A stretch of DNA of 42,633 nucleotides from Gammaproteobacteria bacterium (GTDB lineage Bacteria; Pseudomonadota; Gammaproteobacteria; GCA-001735895). The notes under the pieces were generated by a model. It made no database searches. It saw only the letters and a program-made list of their open reading frames with translations, and was not told where the DNA came from. Positions 8,011 to 17,452 of the stretch are shown here, one piece after another. The stretch spans positions 1,512,678 through 1,555,310 of the forward strand of contig CP070646.1 of the NCBI GenBank assembly GCA_020354435.1, given 5' to 3'. Position 1 is the first letter of the stretch; each line of letters opens with the position of its first letter. The position numbers and the translations under genes were made by a program.

Positions 8011-8652
8011 CTAGGCCATTATCGGATAGGGATTGAGTTGCCGCTGCACGGTGGGAAAGGCTGAATACCACTGGTGGTAACGCCGGTTCCAGACTCGGGT
8101 CAGTTTCTTGCGCGCGTAGCGTCGACTATAGCTCGCCAGTGGAATGAAATGATTGTGGCCGATGCCATCGATCACGACCAGGCGAAACTCATCGAAGCCA
8201 AGGCGCTTGACCAGTATATTGGTCGGATTGAGGTCGTGAAAAACGATCCATTGTTGGTACAAATCCTGTTTCAGTTTTTCGATTTCGGAGATCGCCCATG
8301 CGTTGAAGCGAGAATCGTTTTGGCCGAGGTAAAAATCGAGCGATTTCGATACGCGCCCGTCGTCATCCAGCACCAGTTCGAACACCGCGCCACGACCAAA
8401 GTTGGTTTTGACCAGGCCGTGAAACTCGGCCACATGCCGAAAATCGACACGACGACGCCTCAGGCTTGCAAAATAACGGATCTCGCGCCAGAAACGTCCG
8501 GGCCGGCGCTCGGGATGCAATACCTTGATGCAGTAATCGGCGCGATTCGGATGACGAAAGCACTTTCGATCGGTGCCTTCGGCGACGAAATCCTGCGGGG
8601 AAAGAAAAACCGTATCGCTCATGCAGAAAGCGTTGGCGAGGAGACGAAGCAT
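8011..8652 (-). CDS. YrbL-like protein (PhoP-regulatory-network family, kinase fold), 213 aa
   Basis: Residues 139-147 read HDLNPTNIL, which matches the catalytic loop HxDxxxxN of protein-kinase-like folds. IDG at 161-163 takes the place of the metal-binding DFG, and Lys43 in CIKVL fits the ATP lysine. The overall pattern fits the YrbL-PhoP_reg family, whose function is poorly known. I choose the ATG at 8652 because AGGGA lies nine bases upstream; the ATG at 8622 has no such site. It follows ftsZ by 46 bases on the same strand and may be read from dcw transcripts. The ribosome site sits in the loop of a hairpin (8653-8674). Confidence 0.75.
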   Translation of the reverse strand: MLRLLANAFCMSDTVFLSPQDFVAEGTDRKCFRHPNRADYCIKVLHPERRPGRFWREIRYFASLRRRRVDFRHVAEFHGLVKTNFGRGAVFELVLDDDGRVSKSLDFYLGQNDSRFNAWAISEIEKLKQDLYQQWIVFHDLNPTNILVKRLGFDEFRLVVIDGIGHNHFIPLASYSRRYARKKLTRVWNRRYHQWYSAFPTVQRQLNPYPIMA

Positions 8653-8674
8653 CGTGGTTCATCCCTGAACCACG
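8653..8674 (-). promoter_or_regulatory. Hairpin covering the ribosome site of the yrbL-like gene, after ftsZ
   Basis: Perfect 8-base arms (8653-8660 and 8667-8674) surround a six-base loop that reads AGGGAT on the minus strand, the likely Shine-Dalgarno of the gene starting at 8652. It is 24 bases after the ftsZ stop but has no T-run, so a translational control hairpin or RNA-end stabiliser is at least as likely as a terminator. Confidence 0.4.
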
Positions 8675-8698
8675 CTTCTTGGCAAGAGGACGCCCGTT

Positions 8699-9850
8699 TT
8701 AATCCGCCTGACGACGCAGGAATGCCGGGATTTCGAGATACTCCATGCTGTCCTTGTCTTCCGGCACCTCGACTGTATCGCCAACGACTTTCTGCCGAAT
8801 TGCGGTTGGTCGTTCCAGCTTTTTGTAGTCGACTTCACCGTTGCTTTCCGGCTGGATTGCCGCCGCCACCGGCGCATCGGCCAGGATCTTGTCCTTGCCG
8901 AGTCCGGTCGCGACCATGGTCACGCGCAATTCGCCATCGGCCATATTCGAATCGATCACGGTACCGACGACGACGTTGGCATCGGCGGATGCCAGCTCGG
9001 TAATCGCGGTACCGACATCGTCGAGTTCACCAATGGCGAGGTCCAGCCCCGCGGTGACATTGACCAGAATACCCTGGGCACCGGAAATATTGACGTCTTC
9101 GAGCAACGGAGACGAAATCGCCGCCATCGCCGCCTCTTTCGCGCGGTTCTCGCCGCTGGCGACACCGGAACCCATCATCGCCATGCCCATTTCGGACATG
9201 ACCGTGCGCACATCGGCGAAATCGACGTTGATCAGGCCCGGGCAGGTGATCAGTTCGGCGATTCCCTGCACCGCACCGCGCAAGACGTCGTTGGCCTTTT
9301 CGAACACTTCCAGCAACGAAGTCTGCTTGCCGAGCACCGGCATCAACTTGTCGTTCGGAATCGTGATCAGCGAATCGACGACATTGGCCAGCTCCTTGAT
9401 TCCGGTATCGGCCTGGTTCATGCGCTTGGCGCGCTCGAAGCCGAACGGTTTGGTCACGACCGCAACCGTCAGAATGCCCATTTCCTTGGCTACCTGCGCG
9501 ATCACCGGGGCCGCGCCGGTGCCGGTACCGCCACCCATGCCGGCGGTCACGAACAGCATGTTGGCACCCTCGATCGTTTCCTGGATACGCTCACGATCCT
9601 CGAGCGCCGCCTGGCGGCCGATACCCGGGTCGGCGCCAGCGCCGAGTCCCTTGGTAATGCTGGCACCGATTTGCATGGTCGTTCGTACGTCCATCTTTTT
9701 CAGCGCCTGTACGTCGGTGTTGACGCACATGTACTCGACGCCTTCAATCCCGGACGCCACCATGTGCTGCACGGCGTTGCCGCCGCCGCCACCGACACCG
9801 ATGACCTTGATCACCGGATCTTTGGAGTGTGAATCCATCAGTTCAAACAT
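8699..9850 (-). CDS. ftsZ: Cell division GTPase FtsZ, 383 aa
   Basis: Tubulin-like GTPase that polymerises into the division ring at midcell. The tubulin signature GGGTGTG is at 106-112, the T7 synergy loop NVDFADVR at 208-215 (catalytic Asp), and the C-terminal conserved peptide EYLEIPAFLRRQAD, which binds FtsA and ZipA, ends the protein. The linker before it is short (about 40 residues). It is the last dcw gene, 23 bases after ftsA. lpxC, which usually follows ftsZ in gammaproteobacteria, is absent; a yrbL-like gene follows instead. Confidence 0.98.
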   Translation of the reverse strand: MFELMDSHSKDPVIKVIGVGGGGGNAVQHMVASGIEGVEYMCVNTDVQALKKMDVRTTMQIGASITKGLGAGADPGIGRQAALEDRERIQETIEGANMLFVTAGMGGGTGTGAAPVIAQVAKEMGILTVAVVTKPFGFERAKRMNQADTGIKELANVVDSLITIPNDKLMPVLGKQTSLLEVFEKANDVLRGAVQGIAELITCPGLINVDFADVRTVMSEMGMAMMGSGVASGENRAKEAAMAAISSPLLEDVNISGAQGILVNVTAGLDLAIGELDDVGTAITELASADANVVVGTVIDSNMADGELRVTMVATGLGKDKILADAPVAAAIQPESNGEVDYKKLERPTAIRQKVVGDTVEVPEDKDSMEYLEIPAFLRRQAD

Positions 9851-9873
9851 TTCAATGTCTCCTCTTGCGTTAT

Positions 9874-11109
9874 TTAAAAATTGCCCTGAAACCAGCTTTT
9901 CATCCTGGCCAGCAAGCCGGCCTCGTTTTGATCGTCCAGGTGGTAACTGGACATGCCCGACTGCTGCCGGTTTCCAAACAACAGCAGTCCAACACCGGTC
10001 GCATGTATCGGGTTGCGCACGACGTCAACCAGGCCCGACACATACTGCGGATAACCCAATCGCACCGGCATGTGGAAGATTTCCTCCGCCAGCTCGATCG
10101 CGCCTTCCATCTTTGAGCTGCCGCCGGTCAACACGATCCCGGCGGCGCAAATTTCCTCGAACCCGCTGCGGCGCAGTTCCGCCTGCACCAGGCTCAATAA
10201 TTCCTCGTAACGCGGTTCCACCACCTCGGCCAGGGTTTGCCTGGCGAGGCGCCGCGGTTCACGATCGCCAACGCTCGGCACCTCGATGGTTTCATCATCG
10301 GCGGCGAGTTGGCGCAGCGCGCAGGCATACTTGACCTTGAGGTCGTTGGCATACTGCGTCGGCGTACGCAGTGCCACGGCGATATCGTTGGTGACCTGGT
10401 CACCGGCGATCGGTATGACCGCGGTATGCCGAATCGCGCCATCGGAAAATACCGCGATGTCGGTAGTACCGCCGCCGATGTCGACCAGGCAGACACCGAG
10501 TTCCTTTTCGTCGTCGGTTAACACCGCGCTGGCCGAGGCCAGCTGTTCGAGGATGACATCGTCGACCTCGAGACCGCAGCGACGCACGCATTTGATGATG
10601 TTCTGCGCCGCCGACAATGCCCCGGTAACCAGATGCACTTTTGCCTCGAGGCGTACGCCGGACATGCTGATCGGGTCGCGAATGCCTTCCGAATTGTCGA
10701 TGATGAATTCCTGCGGCAAAACGTGCAGGATTCGTTGATCCGCCGGGATCGCAACAGCCTTGGCGGCATCGATCACGCGCGCGACGTCGGCCGCGGTGAC
10801 TTCCTTTTCCTTGATCGCGACGATGCCGTGCGAATTGATGCTGCGAATATGGCTGCCGGCAATGCCCGCGTAAACCGAGCGAATCTGGCAACCGGCCATC
10901 AACTCGGCTTCCTCGACCGCGCGCTGTATCGATTGCACGGTCGACTCGATATTGACGACGACGCCCTTCTTCAGTCCGCGTGATGGTTGTGTGCCGATAC
11001 CGATGATTTCGATATCGCCTTCGACGGTGACCTCGCCGACGATTGCGACCACCTTGGAGGTGCCGATATCGAGTCCGACGATCAGATTGGTCGACGCCTT
11101 TTTAGACAT
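9874..11109 (-). CDS. ftsA: Cell division protein FtsA, 411 aa
   Basis: Actin-like ATPase that tethers FtsZ to the membrane and recruits later divisome proteins. I place the start at ATG 11109 (MSKKASTNLIVGLDIGTSK), which overlaps the end of ftsQ by eight bases; the frame upstream is a shadow of ftsQ. Phosphate-1 (VGLDIGTSKVVAIVGE), phosphate-2 (CLVDIGGGTTDIAVF) and adenosine (GIVLTGGSSKMEG) motifs are present. The C-terminal amphipathic membrane helix is visible as ARMKSWFQGNF. Length is close to the family norm of about 420. Confidence 0.97.
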   Translation of the reverse strand: MSKKASTNLIVGLDIGTSKVVAIVGEVTVEGDIEIIGIGTQPSRGLKKGVVVNIESTVQSIQRAVEEAELMAGCQIRSVYAGIAGSHIRSINSHGIVAIKEKEVTAADVARVIDAAKAVAIPADQRILHVLPQEFIIDNSEGIRDPISMSGVRLEAKVHLVTGALSAAQNIIKCVRRCGLEVDDVILEQLASASAVLTDDEKELGVCLVDIGGGTTDIAVFSDGAIRHTAVIPIAGDQVTNDIAVALRTPTQYANDLKVKYACALRQLAADDETIEVPSVGDREPRRLARQTLAEVVEPRYEELLSLVQAELRRSGFEEICAAGIVLTGGSSKMEGAIELAEEIFHMPVRLGYPQYVSGLVDVVRNPIHATGVGLLLFGNRQQSGMSSYHLDDQNEAGLLARMKSWFQGNF

Positions 11110-11899
11110 TACTGTTACTCCAGATTGATGCTTTGTCCTGCCCTTGCAGTACTTCTTCTTTCCACGCCACGGCAAAGCCGTTGCTATAGCGCAGATCGAG
11201 CCGCTGGATCTGTTCGCGCCGCGGCAGAATCTGTTGTGCATAAATGCTGATCAGGCGATCGATCTTGCGCTCGATATCACCGCGACCGAGCTTGATCTGT
11301 AAACCGTTGATCAATTCGACGTCGAGTGCGCCGCGACTGTCGACACGCAGGGCCAGCACGCGCTCGTCGACGCTGGTAAAACGTGCGTCGAGCACGTAAA
11401 ACTGGCTTAACACCCACTGCGGTCGATGGCTGGCCGCATGCACCAGCGGTAAGTGCGCAAAGGCGCCGGCATCGGCCTGGTATACCTTCGCCCGGTTGCT
11501 CAGCAAGTGATGCTCGTCCCAGCGCGCCACCGGTTTCTTCTCGGTGATCATGACGCGTATCTTGTCGGGCCAGACGCGACGCACCGAGACGGATTCGGTC
11601 CAGGAATTTTCGTGCAGGACTTTTTGCAATTGATGAATATCGAAGGAAAAGAAACCCTGCCCGATATATTCCTGCAGTGTTTTTTCGACCTCGCCCTGGT
11701 CGAGGTATTCAAAGGTTCCGGAAAGCTGAATGGTTCGAATCGGCAAAACCTGATCCATCCTCGACAGGCCGTATCCGCCGATTGCAATCGGCACCAGCAG
11801 GAAGATCCAGTTGTAGGACTTTTTCCATCGAAACGAACTTGACTGCGAGGCCGGCGTCTTGCGTTTGGCCTGGGTGGCCTTTTTACGAAACTTGAACAT
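11102..11899 (-). CDS. ftsQ: Cell division protein FtsQ, 265 aa
   Basis: Bitopic divisome protein linking FtsL/FtsB to the early ring. A basic cytoplasmic tail (FKFRKKATQAKRK) is followed by one membrane helix at about 30-46, the POTRA domain (about 53-122, PIRTIQLSGTFEYL) and the FtsQ beta domain. I choose ATG 11899 because GGAG lies eight bases upstream; an in-frame GTG at 11914 would add five residues. It overlaps ddl by 17 bases and ftsA by 8, consistent with coupled translation in the dcw operon. Confidence 0.94.
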   Translation of the reverse strand: MFKFRKKATQAKRKTPASQSSSFRWKKSYNWIFLLVPIAIGGYGLSRMDQVLPIRTIQLSGTFEYLDQGEVEKTLQEYIGQGFFSFDIHQLQKVLHENSWTESVSVRRVWPDKIRVMITEKKPVARWDEHHLLSNRAKVYQADAGAFAHLPLVHAASHRPQWVLSQFYVLDARFTSVDERVLALRVDSRGALDVELINGLQIKLGRGDIERKIDRLISIYAQQILPRREQIQRLDLRYSNGFAVAWKEEVLQGQDKASIWSNSNV

Positions 11900-12851
11900 C
11901 AGTATCGTCTCCACTCAGCGTTGCTTCGAGAATCTTTAATACCAGGTCGGGCATTTCCAGCCCGGCCGCACGCCCGGCCATCGGCACCAGGCTGTGGTCG
12001 GTCATACCGGGGACGGTATTGACTTCGATAATCCAGGGCTGCTGCTCGGCATCGAGCATCAGGTCGACCCGGCCCCAGTCGCTGACGCGTGTCACCCTGA
12101 TGGTCTGGCGCACGAGCTCATTGATCTCGGCGACCTTGTCGTCAGCCAGCCCGCTGGGGCAGGTGTAAATCGTATCGTCGGCGAGATACTTGGCCTCGTA
12201 ATCGTAAAATTCGCGCGGGGTTTCGAGCTTGATCAGCGGCAGGATGTCGTCGCCGATGAAGCTTGCCGTGTATTCGCTGCCTTCAATGAATTTTTCCGCG
12301 AACACGGCGCCGTAGCGGCGCGCCTTGGTCCACGCCGGCAGCAGGTCGGCAGCCTCGTGCACCGGAGTCATGCCGATGCTGGAGCCTTCCAGCACCGGTT
12401 TGACGAACACCGGCAGTTCGAATCCGGCCAGCAGCCGTTCGCAATCGGCTTCGCTGTCGAGCTCGACAAAATCGGGCGTCGGAATCCCGCTACAGCGGAT
12501 GACCTTCTTGGTCAGCACCTTGTCCATGGTCAGCGCCAGCGCGCCGACCGAGCTGCCGGTACTCGGGATACCGAGAAATTCGAGCACCGCCCGAATCGTG
12601 CCATCCTCGCCGCCGCGCCCGTGCAAGACGTTGAACACGCGGTCGACCTCGAGCTCGACGAGCTGATGGAAAGCATGCGCCTGCAAATCGACCGCGACGG
12701 CATCGACCCCGGCTTCGAGCAGCGCCTGGTAGACCGCGTTGCCGCTTTTTAGCGAAACCTCGCGTTCGGCCGAGTCGCCGCCCATCAACACCGCCACGCG
12801 TCCGCACCTGGCAGCGGTATCGGCGGCGGCCTTTTTCAACTCCCAGCTCAT
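11883..12851 (-). CDS. ddl: D-alanine--D-alanine ligase Ddl, 322 aa
   Basis: Cytoplasmic ATP-grasp ligase that makes the D-Ala-D-Ala dipeptide for MurF. N-terminal VAVLMGGDSAEREVSLKSG carries the first D-Ala-binding Glu; NVLHGRGGEDG, PVFVKPVLEGSSIGMT and IIEVNTVPGMTDHSLVP are the ATP, phosphate and second substrate loops. It is of DdlB type by its place between murB and ftsQ. The ATG at 12851 overlaps the murB stop by four bases. Confidence 0.97.
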   Translation of the reverse strand: MSWELKKAAADTAARCGRVAVLMGGDSAEREVSLKSGNAVYQALLEAGVDAVAVDLQAHAFHQLVELEVDRVFNVLHGRGGEDGTIRAVLEFLGIPSTGSSVGALALTMDKVLTKKVIRCSGIPTPDFVELDSEADCERLLAGFELPVFVKPVLEGSSIGMTPVHEAADLLPAWTKARRYGAVFAEKFIEGSEYTASFIGDDILPLIKLETPREFYDYEAKYLADDTIYTCPSGLADDKVAEINELVRQTIRVTRVSDWGRVDLMLDAEQQPWIIEVNTVPGMTDHSLVPMAGRAAGLEMPDLVLKILEATLSGDDTDVQVS

Positions 12852-13741
12852 GCTGGCTCTCCGAGAATTCGCACTTCGGTCTCCAGTTCGACGTCGAAGC
12901 GTTCGGCCACGGCGTGGCGGATATGTTCGATCAGCGCCTCGACATCGCTGGCGCTGGTGTTTTCATTGCTGATAATGAAATTGGCGTGCTTATCCGAGAC
13001 ACAGGCGCTACCGAGGCAAAATCCCTTCAGGCCCGCCGCCTCGATTAATTGCGCAGCGTGTTTGCCGGGCGGATTCTTGAACACCGAACCACAGGACGGC
13101 AGGCCGATCGGCTGCGTGGCATTGCGTTGCTGCAACAGTTGTTTAATGTTCGATTCTTCGCTCTCACCGCGCGCTTCGAAATCGAAAACCGCGGCCACGA
13201 ACCACTCCGCCCGCGGCACAACCACGTGACGGTATCCGATATCGAATTCCCGCGGTTCGCGCTCGACCAGGTTGCCGTGCCGGTCGATCATGGTAACCCG
13301 TCTAACTGCGGCCCAGGTCTCGCCGCCGAATGCACCGGCGTTCATCGTCAGCGCACCGCCGACCGTGCCCGGAATGCCGGCGAAAAAATCGGCGCCGGCA
13401 AGACCCTGCCTGTGACAAAACCTCGCCAGCTTGGAACAGCTGATTCCGCATTCGGCGTAAACCGAGCCATCGTCCTGCAGATGGATTTGCTTGAGCGCAC
13501 CCAACGGTGCGATGACCTGTCCGCGGATGCCGCCGTCACGTACCAGCATATTGCTGCCGAGACCGACCCAGATCAGCTCGATATCGTCCTCGAGGCCGGC
13601 CAGGAATTGCTGCAGATCCTGCAGATTGGCTGGCACATAGTAGCGATCGGCGGGGCCGCCGAGACGCCAGCTGGTATGTTTTGACATCGGTTCGTCAAAC
13701 AATTGCGTGCCCCTGGTGGATTCTCTTGCCGCCACGTTCAT
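12848..13741 (-). CDS. murB: UDP-N-acetylenolpyruvoylglucosamine reductase MurB, short (type II) form, 297 aa
   Basis: FAD-dependent reductase completing UDP-MurNAc. FAD-binding [11 protein letters not shown] lies at 61-71 and [17 protein letters not shown] at 121-137. Ser219 in CGSVFKNP is the catalytic acid, and Glu289 near the end (ETEVRILG) fits the last active-site residue. At 297 residues, with AGLKG and [10 protein letters not shown], it is the short type II enzyme rather than the longer type I form of E. coli and Pseudomonas (about 340). ATGA overlaps join it to murC and ddl. Confidence 0.96.
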   Translation of the reverse strand: MNVAARESTRGTQLFDEPMSKHTSWRLGGPADRYYVPANLQDLQQFLAGLEDDIELIWVGLGSNMLVRDGGIRGQVIAPLGALKQIHLQDDGSVYAECGISCSKLARFCHRQGLAGADFFAGIPGTVGGALTMNAGAFGGETWAAVRRVTMIDRHGNLVEREPREFDIGYRHVVVPRAEWFVAAVFDFEARGESEESNIKQLLQQRNATQPIGLPSCGSVFKNPPGKHAAQLIEAAGLKGFCLGSACVSDKHANFIISNENTSASDVEALIEHIRHAVAERFDVELETEVRILGEPA

Positions 13742-15165
13742 TTACCCTTCCCGGCCGATTGATGGCGAGCGAGAAATTCGGCCGCCCAGGCGCCGATGCT
13801 GCCGGCGCCGAGGGTGACGAAAATATCACCGTCCTGAAGCACGCTTTCGACCACGTCGTCGAGCCCGTCGAGGCTTTCGACGAAAACCGGGTCGACCTTG
13901 CCGCGCCCGCGGATTGAGCGCGCCAGCGCACGCCCATCGGCATCCTTGATAGGGCTCTCGCCCGCCGGGTAGACCTCGAGCAGAATTAAACGGTCGACCT
14001 CGCAGAGCACCTGGGTAAAGTCTTCGAACAAATCGCGCGTGCGCGTATAGCGATGCGGTTGAAACAGCACCGCCAGCCGCTTGCCCGGCCAGGCGGCGCG
14101 AATGCCGGCCAGGGTTGCGGCGATTTCGTTGGGATGATGGCCATAGTCATCGATGTGCATGATCCTGCCACCCGCGACCTGCAGATTCTCGCTGATCTGA
14201 CAACGACGTCCGATACCCGAGAACTCCGCCAGCGCACGCTGTATCGCGTCACGTGAAACCTCGAGTTCCCAGGCGATTGCAACCGCGGCGGTAGCATTCA
14301 ATACATTGTGCTTGCCGGTCAGGTTGAGCTCGATGTCGAGAGCTTCGCTGCTATCCGGCAGCCGCAGGCTGAAACGGGTTTTCGCGCCTTTGGCGGTGAT
14401 ATCGGTGATGCTGACGTCGGCATCCTCGGACTCGCCATAAGTCAACACCGGACGTGCCACCTGATCCATGATTTCACGCACCACCGGGTCATCGATACAC
14501 AGGACCGCGAGTCCGTAAAACGGCAGGTGCTGCAAAAACTCGACGAAGGTTTGCTTGAGGCGCTCGAAATCGCCCTCGTAGGTCGACAGGTGATCCTTGT
14601 CGATGTTGGTCACGATCGCCATCATCGGCTGCAGGTAGAGGAAAGAGGCATCGCTCTCGTCGGCTTCGGCCACGAGGTAATCGGAGAGGCCGAGGCGCGC
14701 GTGCCGCCCGGAACTGATCAGCTTGCCGCCGATGACATAAGTGGGGTCGATGTCGCCGCTCGCGAGCACGCTGGCGACCAGGCTCGTGGTCGTGGTCTTG
14801 CCGTGGGTGCCGGCGATTGCGATACCGCGCCGAAAGCGCATCAGCTCGGCCAGCATTTCGGCGCGCCGAACCACCGGGATCCGCTGTTCGTGGGCGGCGA
14901 CGATTTCCGGATTATCATCCGCGATGGCGGTAGAGACGACAACGACATGGGCGTCGGCTACATTTTTACGGTCGTGACCGATGGTCACCTCGACGCCGAG
15001 ATCGCGCAGATGGCGCACCATCGCATTTTCGCTGATATCGGAACCGGTGATATGGTAATTCAGGTTATGGAAAACTTCGGCGATGCCGCTCATGCCGGCA
15101 CCGCCAATACCGGTGAAGTGAATATTGCGAATACGTCGCATGAAATGTTTTGAACTGACCGTCAT
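13738..15165 (-). CDS. murC: UDP-N-acetylmuramate--L-alanine ligase MurC, 475 aa
   Basis: Adds L-alanine to UDP-MurNAc in the cytoplasm. The N-terminal Rossmann motif is [15 protein letters not shown] (16-30), the ATP loop is [11 protein letters not shown] (118-128), and the C-terminal domain contains [10 protein letters not shown] and [11 protein letters not shown], both characteristic of MurC. Length is normal. It overlaps murG and murB by four bases each. In the dcw order it sits between murG and murB as in other gammaproteobacteria. Confidence 0.98.
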   Translation of the reverse strand: MTVSSKHFMRRIRNIHFTGIGGAGMSGIAEVFHNLNYHITGSDISENAMVRHLRDLGVEVTIGHDRKNVADAHVVVVSTAIADDNPEIVAAHEQRIPVVRRAEMLAELMRFRRGIAIAGTHGKTTTTSLVASVLASGDIDPTYVIGGKLISSGRHARLGLSDYLVAEADESDASFLYLQPMMAIVTNIDKDHLSTYEGDFERLKQTFVEFLQHLPFYGLAVLCIDDPVVREIMDQVARPVLTYGESEDADVSITDITAKGAKTRFSLRLPDSSEALDIELNLTGKHNVLNATAAVAIAWELEVSRDAIQRALAEFSGIGRRCQISENLQVAGGRIMHIDDYGHHPNEIAATLAGIRAAWPGKRLAVLFQPHRYTRTRDLFEDFTQVLCEVDRLILLEVYPAGESPIKDADGRALARSIRGRGKVDPVFVESLDGLDDVVESVLQDGDIFVTLGAGSIGAWAAEFLARHQSAGKGK

Positions 15166-16256
15166 GGGCGGGCCTCCGCGAGGATACCGCTAGCCAGACG
15201 CTCGGTGGCGTCGGCCTGGAAGCAGGCACGGGCCTTGCGCGCCATTTCCACCAGGGCCGGTCGATTTTGCTGGAAAAACTTGAGCTTCAGCGCCAGGTTT
15301 TCAACCGAAAGTTCCGCTTCCGGCAGTATTTGCGCGGCGTCGTTCTGTTCGAGGTAACGCGCATTGTGGTACTGGTGATTGTCGACCGCGTAGGGAAACG
15401 GAATCAGCAGCGAGCCCACGCCCGCCGCGCTGAGTTCGGCGATGGTCAGGGCGCCCGCACGACAAACTACCAGATCGGCCCAGGTATAGGCCTCGGCCAT
15501 GTCCTCGATAAAGCTGACCACTTCGGCCTCGACCCGGGCCGTGCGGTAGTTAAGCTCGCACTGCTGCAGATGTTTTTCACCGCACTGGTGGCGCACGCGT
15601 GGACGCTGTTCCCGCTCCAGACAGGCGATCGCCTCGGGCAGGCAGCGATTCAGCGCGGCCGCACCCAGACTGCCGCCGATCACCAGTAGCTGCAACGGCT
15701 GCTGCAGGCGCGCCTGCAGACGTATTTCCGGATCGCCCATATCGACGAAGCTGGCGCGTACCGGATTGCCGATACACTCGCTGCGCGGCACCGACTTTGC
15801 CGCATCCGGAAAGGCGAAAAAGCTTCTCGTTGCCAGACGGCTCAGTATCCGGTTGGTAAGGCCGATAATTGAATTCTGTTCATGCAGAAACAGCGGAATA
15901 TTGAGCAACCACGCCATCAGCCCGCCGGGGCCGGAAACGAAACCGCCCATGCCAAGTACGGCCTTGGGCCTGGTTCGGCGCAACACGCGCAATGCCTGCC
16001 AGCAGGCGCGCAGCAGCCGGAATGGCGCCAGCAGCAGGGTCAGCAGCCCTTTACCACGCAATCCCTGCACGCTGAGCCACTCGATGGCGAAATCGGCGGC
16101 TGGCACTACGCGTGCCTCGAGGCCCGAGCGGGTACCCAGCCAGACGATATTCTCACCGCGCTGGCGCAGGTTTTCTGCGACCGCGAGCGCCGGAAAAACG
16201 TGGCCGCCGGTGCCACCGGCCATCACCAGAATGGGCCTTTGCAAGACATCGCTCAT
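15162..16256 (-). CDS. murG: Lipid II synthase MurG (GlcNAc transferase), 364 aa
   Basis: Peripheral inner-membrane glycosyltransferase that converts lipid I to lipid [17 protein letters not shown] at 14-28 is the first glycine-rich loop; [13 protein letters not shown] and [14 protein letters not shown] are the second and third. [31 protein letters not shown] near 265-295 is the UDP-GlcNAc-binding region with the acceptor Glu. The ATG at 16256 overlaps the ftsW stop by four bases. Confidence 0.97.
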   Translation of the reverse strand: MSDVLQRPILVMAGGTGGHVFPALAVAENLRQRGENIVWLGTRSGLEARVVPAADFAIEWLSVQGLRGKGLLTLLLAPFRLLRACWQALRVLRRTRPKAVLGMGGFVSGPGGLMAWLLNIPLFLHEQNSIIGLTNRILSRLATRSFFAFPDAAKSVPRSECIGNPVRASFVDMGDPEIRLQARLQQPLQLLVIGGSLGAAALNRCLPEAIACLEREQRPRVRHQCGEKHLQQCELNYRTARVEAEVVSFIEDMAEAYTWADLVVCRAGALTIAELSAAGVGSLLIPFPYAVDNHQYHNARYLEQNDAAQILPEAELSVENLALKLKFFQQNRPALVEMARKARACFQADATERLASGILAEARP

Positions 16257-17452
16257 AGCCGCCTCACCGCCTTTCTGCGTGACGCCACCGCGTTGTCGCC
16301 CAGCTGGTACTCGTAGTACACCCGGAGCACCAGGCCGACCGCGAAAGACATGCTCAGAATCGAATTACCGCCGTAGCTGATGAACGGCAGGGTCAAGCCC
16401 TTGGTCGGCAGCGCGCCCACGTTGACACCAATGTTGATCACCGCCTGCAGCGTGATCAGCAGGCCGACGCCATAAGCCAGGTAACCGCCAAAGGCCTGCT
16501 GTTTTAACAGCGCCATCTTTGCGATGGAAAAACAGCGAATCGCGAAAAGACCGAACAGGCTGATTAATACGACCTGGCCAACCAGACCGAACTCTTCGGC
16601 ATAGATTGCAAACATGAAATCAGTGTGCGCCTCGGGCAGGTAGAACAGCTTCTGGATACTGCCGCCGAGACCGGAACCGAACCAGCCGCCGCTGCCGATC
16701 GCGATCAACGACTGGGTCAACTGGAAGCCACTGTTGAAAGGATCCGCCCAGGGATCGATAAACGACGTGATGCGCGCCAGCCGGTAGGGTGACGAGACCG
16801 CGAGCAGACCCATGATGCAAAGCGTGCCGATCATAAACAGGATGAACTGGCCGAAACGCACCCCGCCGAGAAAGATCAGGCCAAGACCGGTCATCAGCAA
16901 CACCGCGGCGGCGCCGAAATCCGGTTCCATCACGAGCAGGCCACTGGCAACCGCGAGAATCAGCATCGGCTTGATGAAACCCATGGTATTGGTTTGCACT
17001 TCGTCGCAACGCCGGATCAGGTAACCGCTCAGATAAATGATCAGGAACAGCTTGGCTATTTCCGAAACCTGGAACGTAAACAGGCCGAAGTTGAGCCAGC
17101 GCGTGCTGCCGTTGACGGTATGACCGACGCCGGGAATCAGCACGCAGGCCAGCAGCACGATCGAACCCAGCATCAGAAGCATGCCGTTGTTTTTCCAGAA
17201 ATCGAGCGGAACCCTGCAGGCGAACCACATCAACGCCAGGCTCAGGAGGATGCGCAGAAACTGGCGCTTGGCGTAGTAAAAAGGATCCTGGGTCTGCTGA
17301 TCGGCGATACCGATAGACGCCGAGGCCACCATCACCAGGCCGATGCAGATCAGCGTCAGGTAGAGCAACAGGATCACGCGATCATACTCGGGCGCCAGTG
17401 CCGGATCCGGCTTCGCTTCCAGTTCACTGGTTCTGATCGCCTGGCTAGTCAT
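16253..17452 (-). CDS. ftsW: Divisome peptidoglycan polymerase FtsW (SEDS family), 399 aa
   Basis: Integral membrane glycosyltransferase that works with FtsI at the septum. Ten hydrophobic segments are readable. The SEDS hallmarks are VASASIGIAD after helix 1, the extracellular stretch around ARITSFIDPWADPFNSGFQ with the catalytic Asp region, LPEAHTDFMFAIYAEEFG, and PFISYGGNSI near the C-terminus. The N-terminal tail of about 27 residues is cytoplasmic. It overlaps murD by eight bases and murG by four. Confidence 0.97.
   Translation of the reverse strand: MTSQAIRTSELEAKPDPALAPEYDRVILLLYLTLICIGLVMVASASIGIADQQTQDPFYYAKRQFLRILLSLALMWFACRVPLDFWKNNGMLLMLGSIVLLACVLIPGVGHTVNGSTRWLNFGLFTFQVSEIAKLFLIIYLSGYLIRRCDEVQTNTMGFIKPMLILAVASGLLVMEPDFGAAAVLLMTGLGLIFLGGVRFGQFILFMIGTLCIMGLLAVSSPYRLARITSFIDPWADPFNSGFQLTQSLIAIGSGGWFGSGLGGSIQKLFYLPEAHTDFMFAIYAEEFGLVGQVVLISLFGLFAIRCFSIAKMALLKQQAFGGYLAYGVGLLITLQAVINIGVNVGALPTKGLTLPFISYGGNSILSMSFAVGLVLRVYYEYQLGDNAVASRRKAVRRL

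Noticed and set aside
8074..10334. Large plus-strand frames opposite the yrbL-like gene, ftsZ and ftsA
   Set aside because: They are antisense shadows in GC-rich coding DNA; the minus-strand genes are certain.
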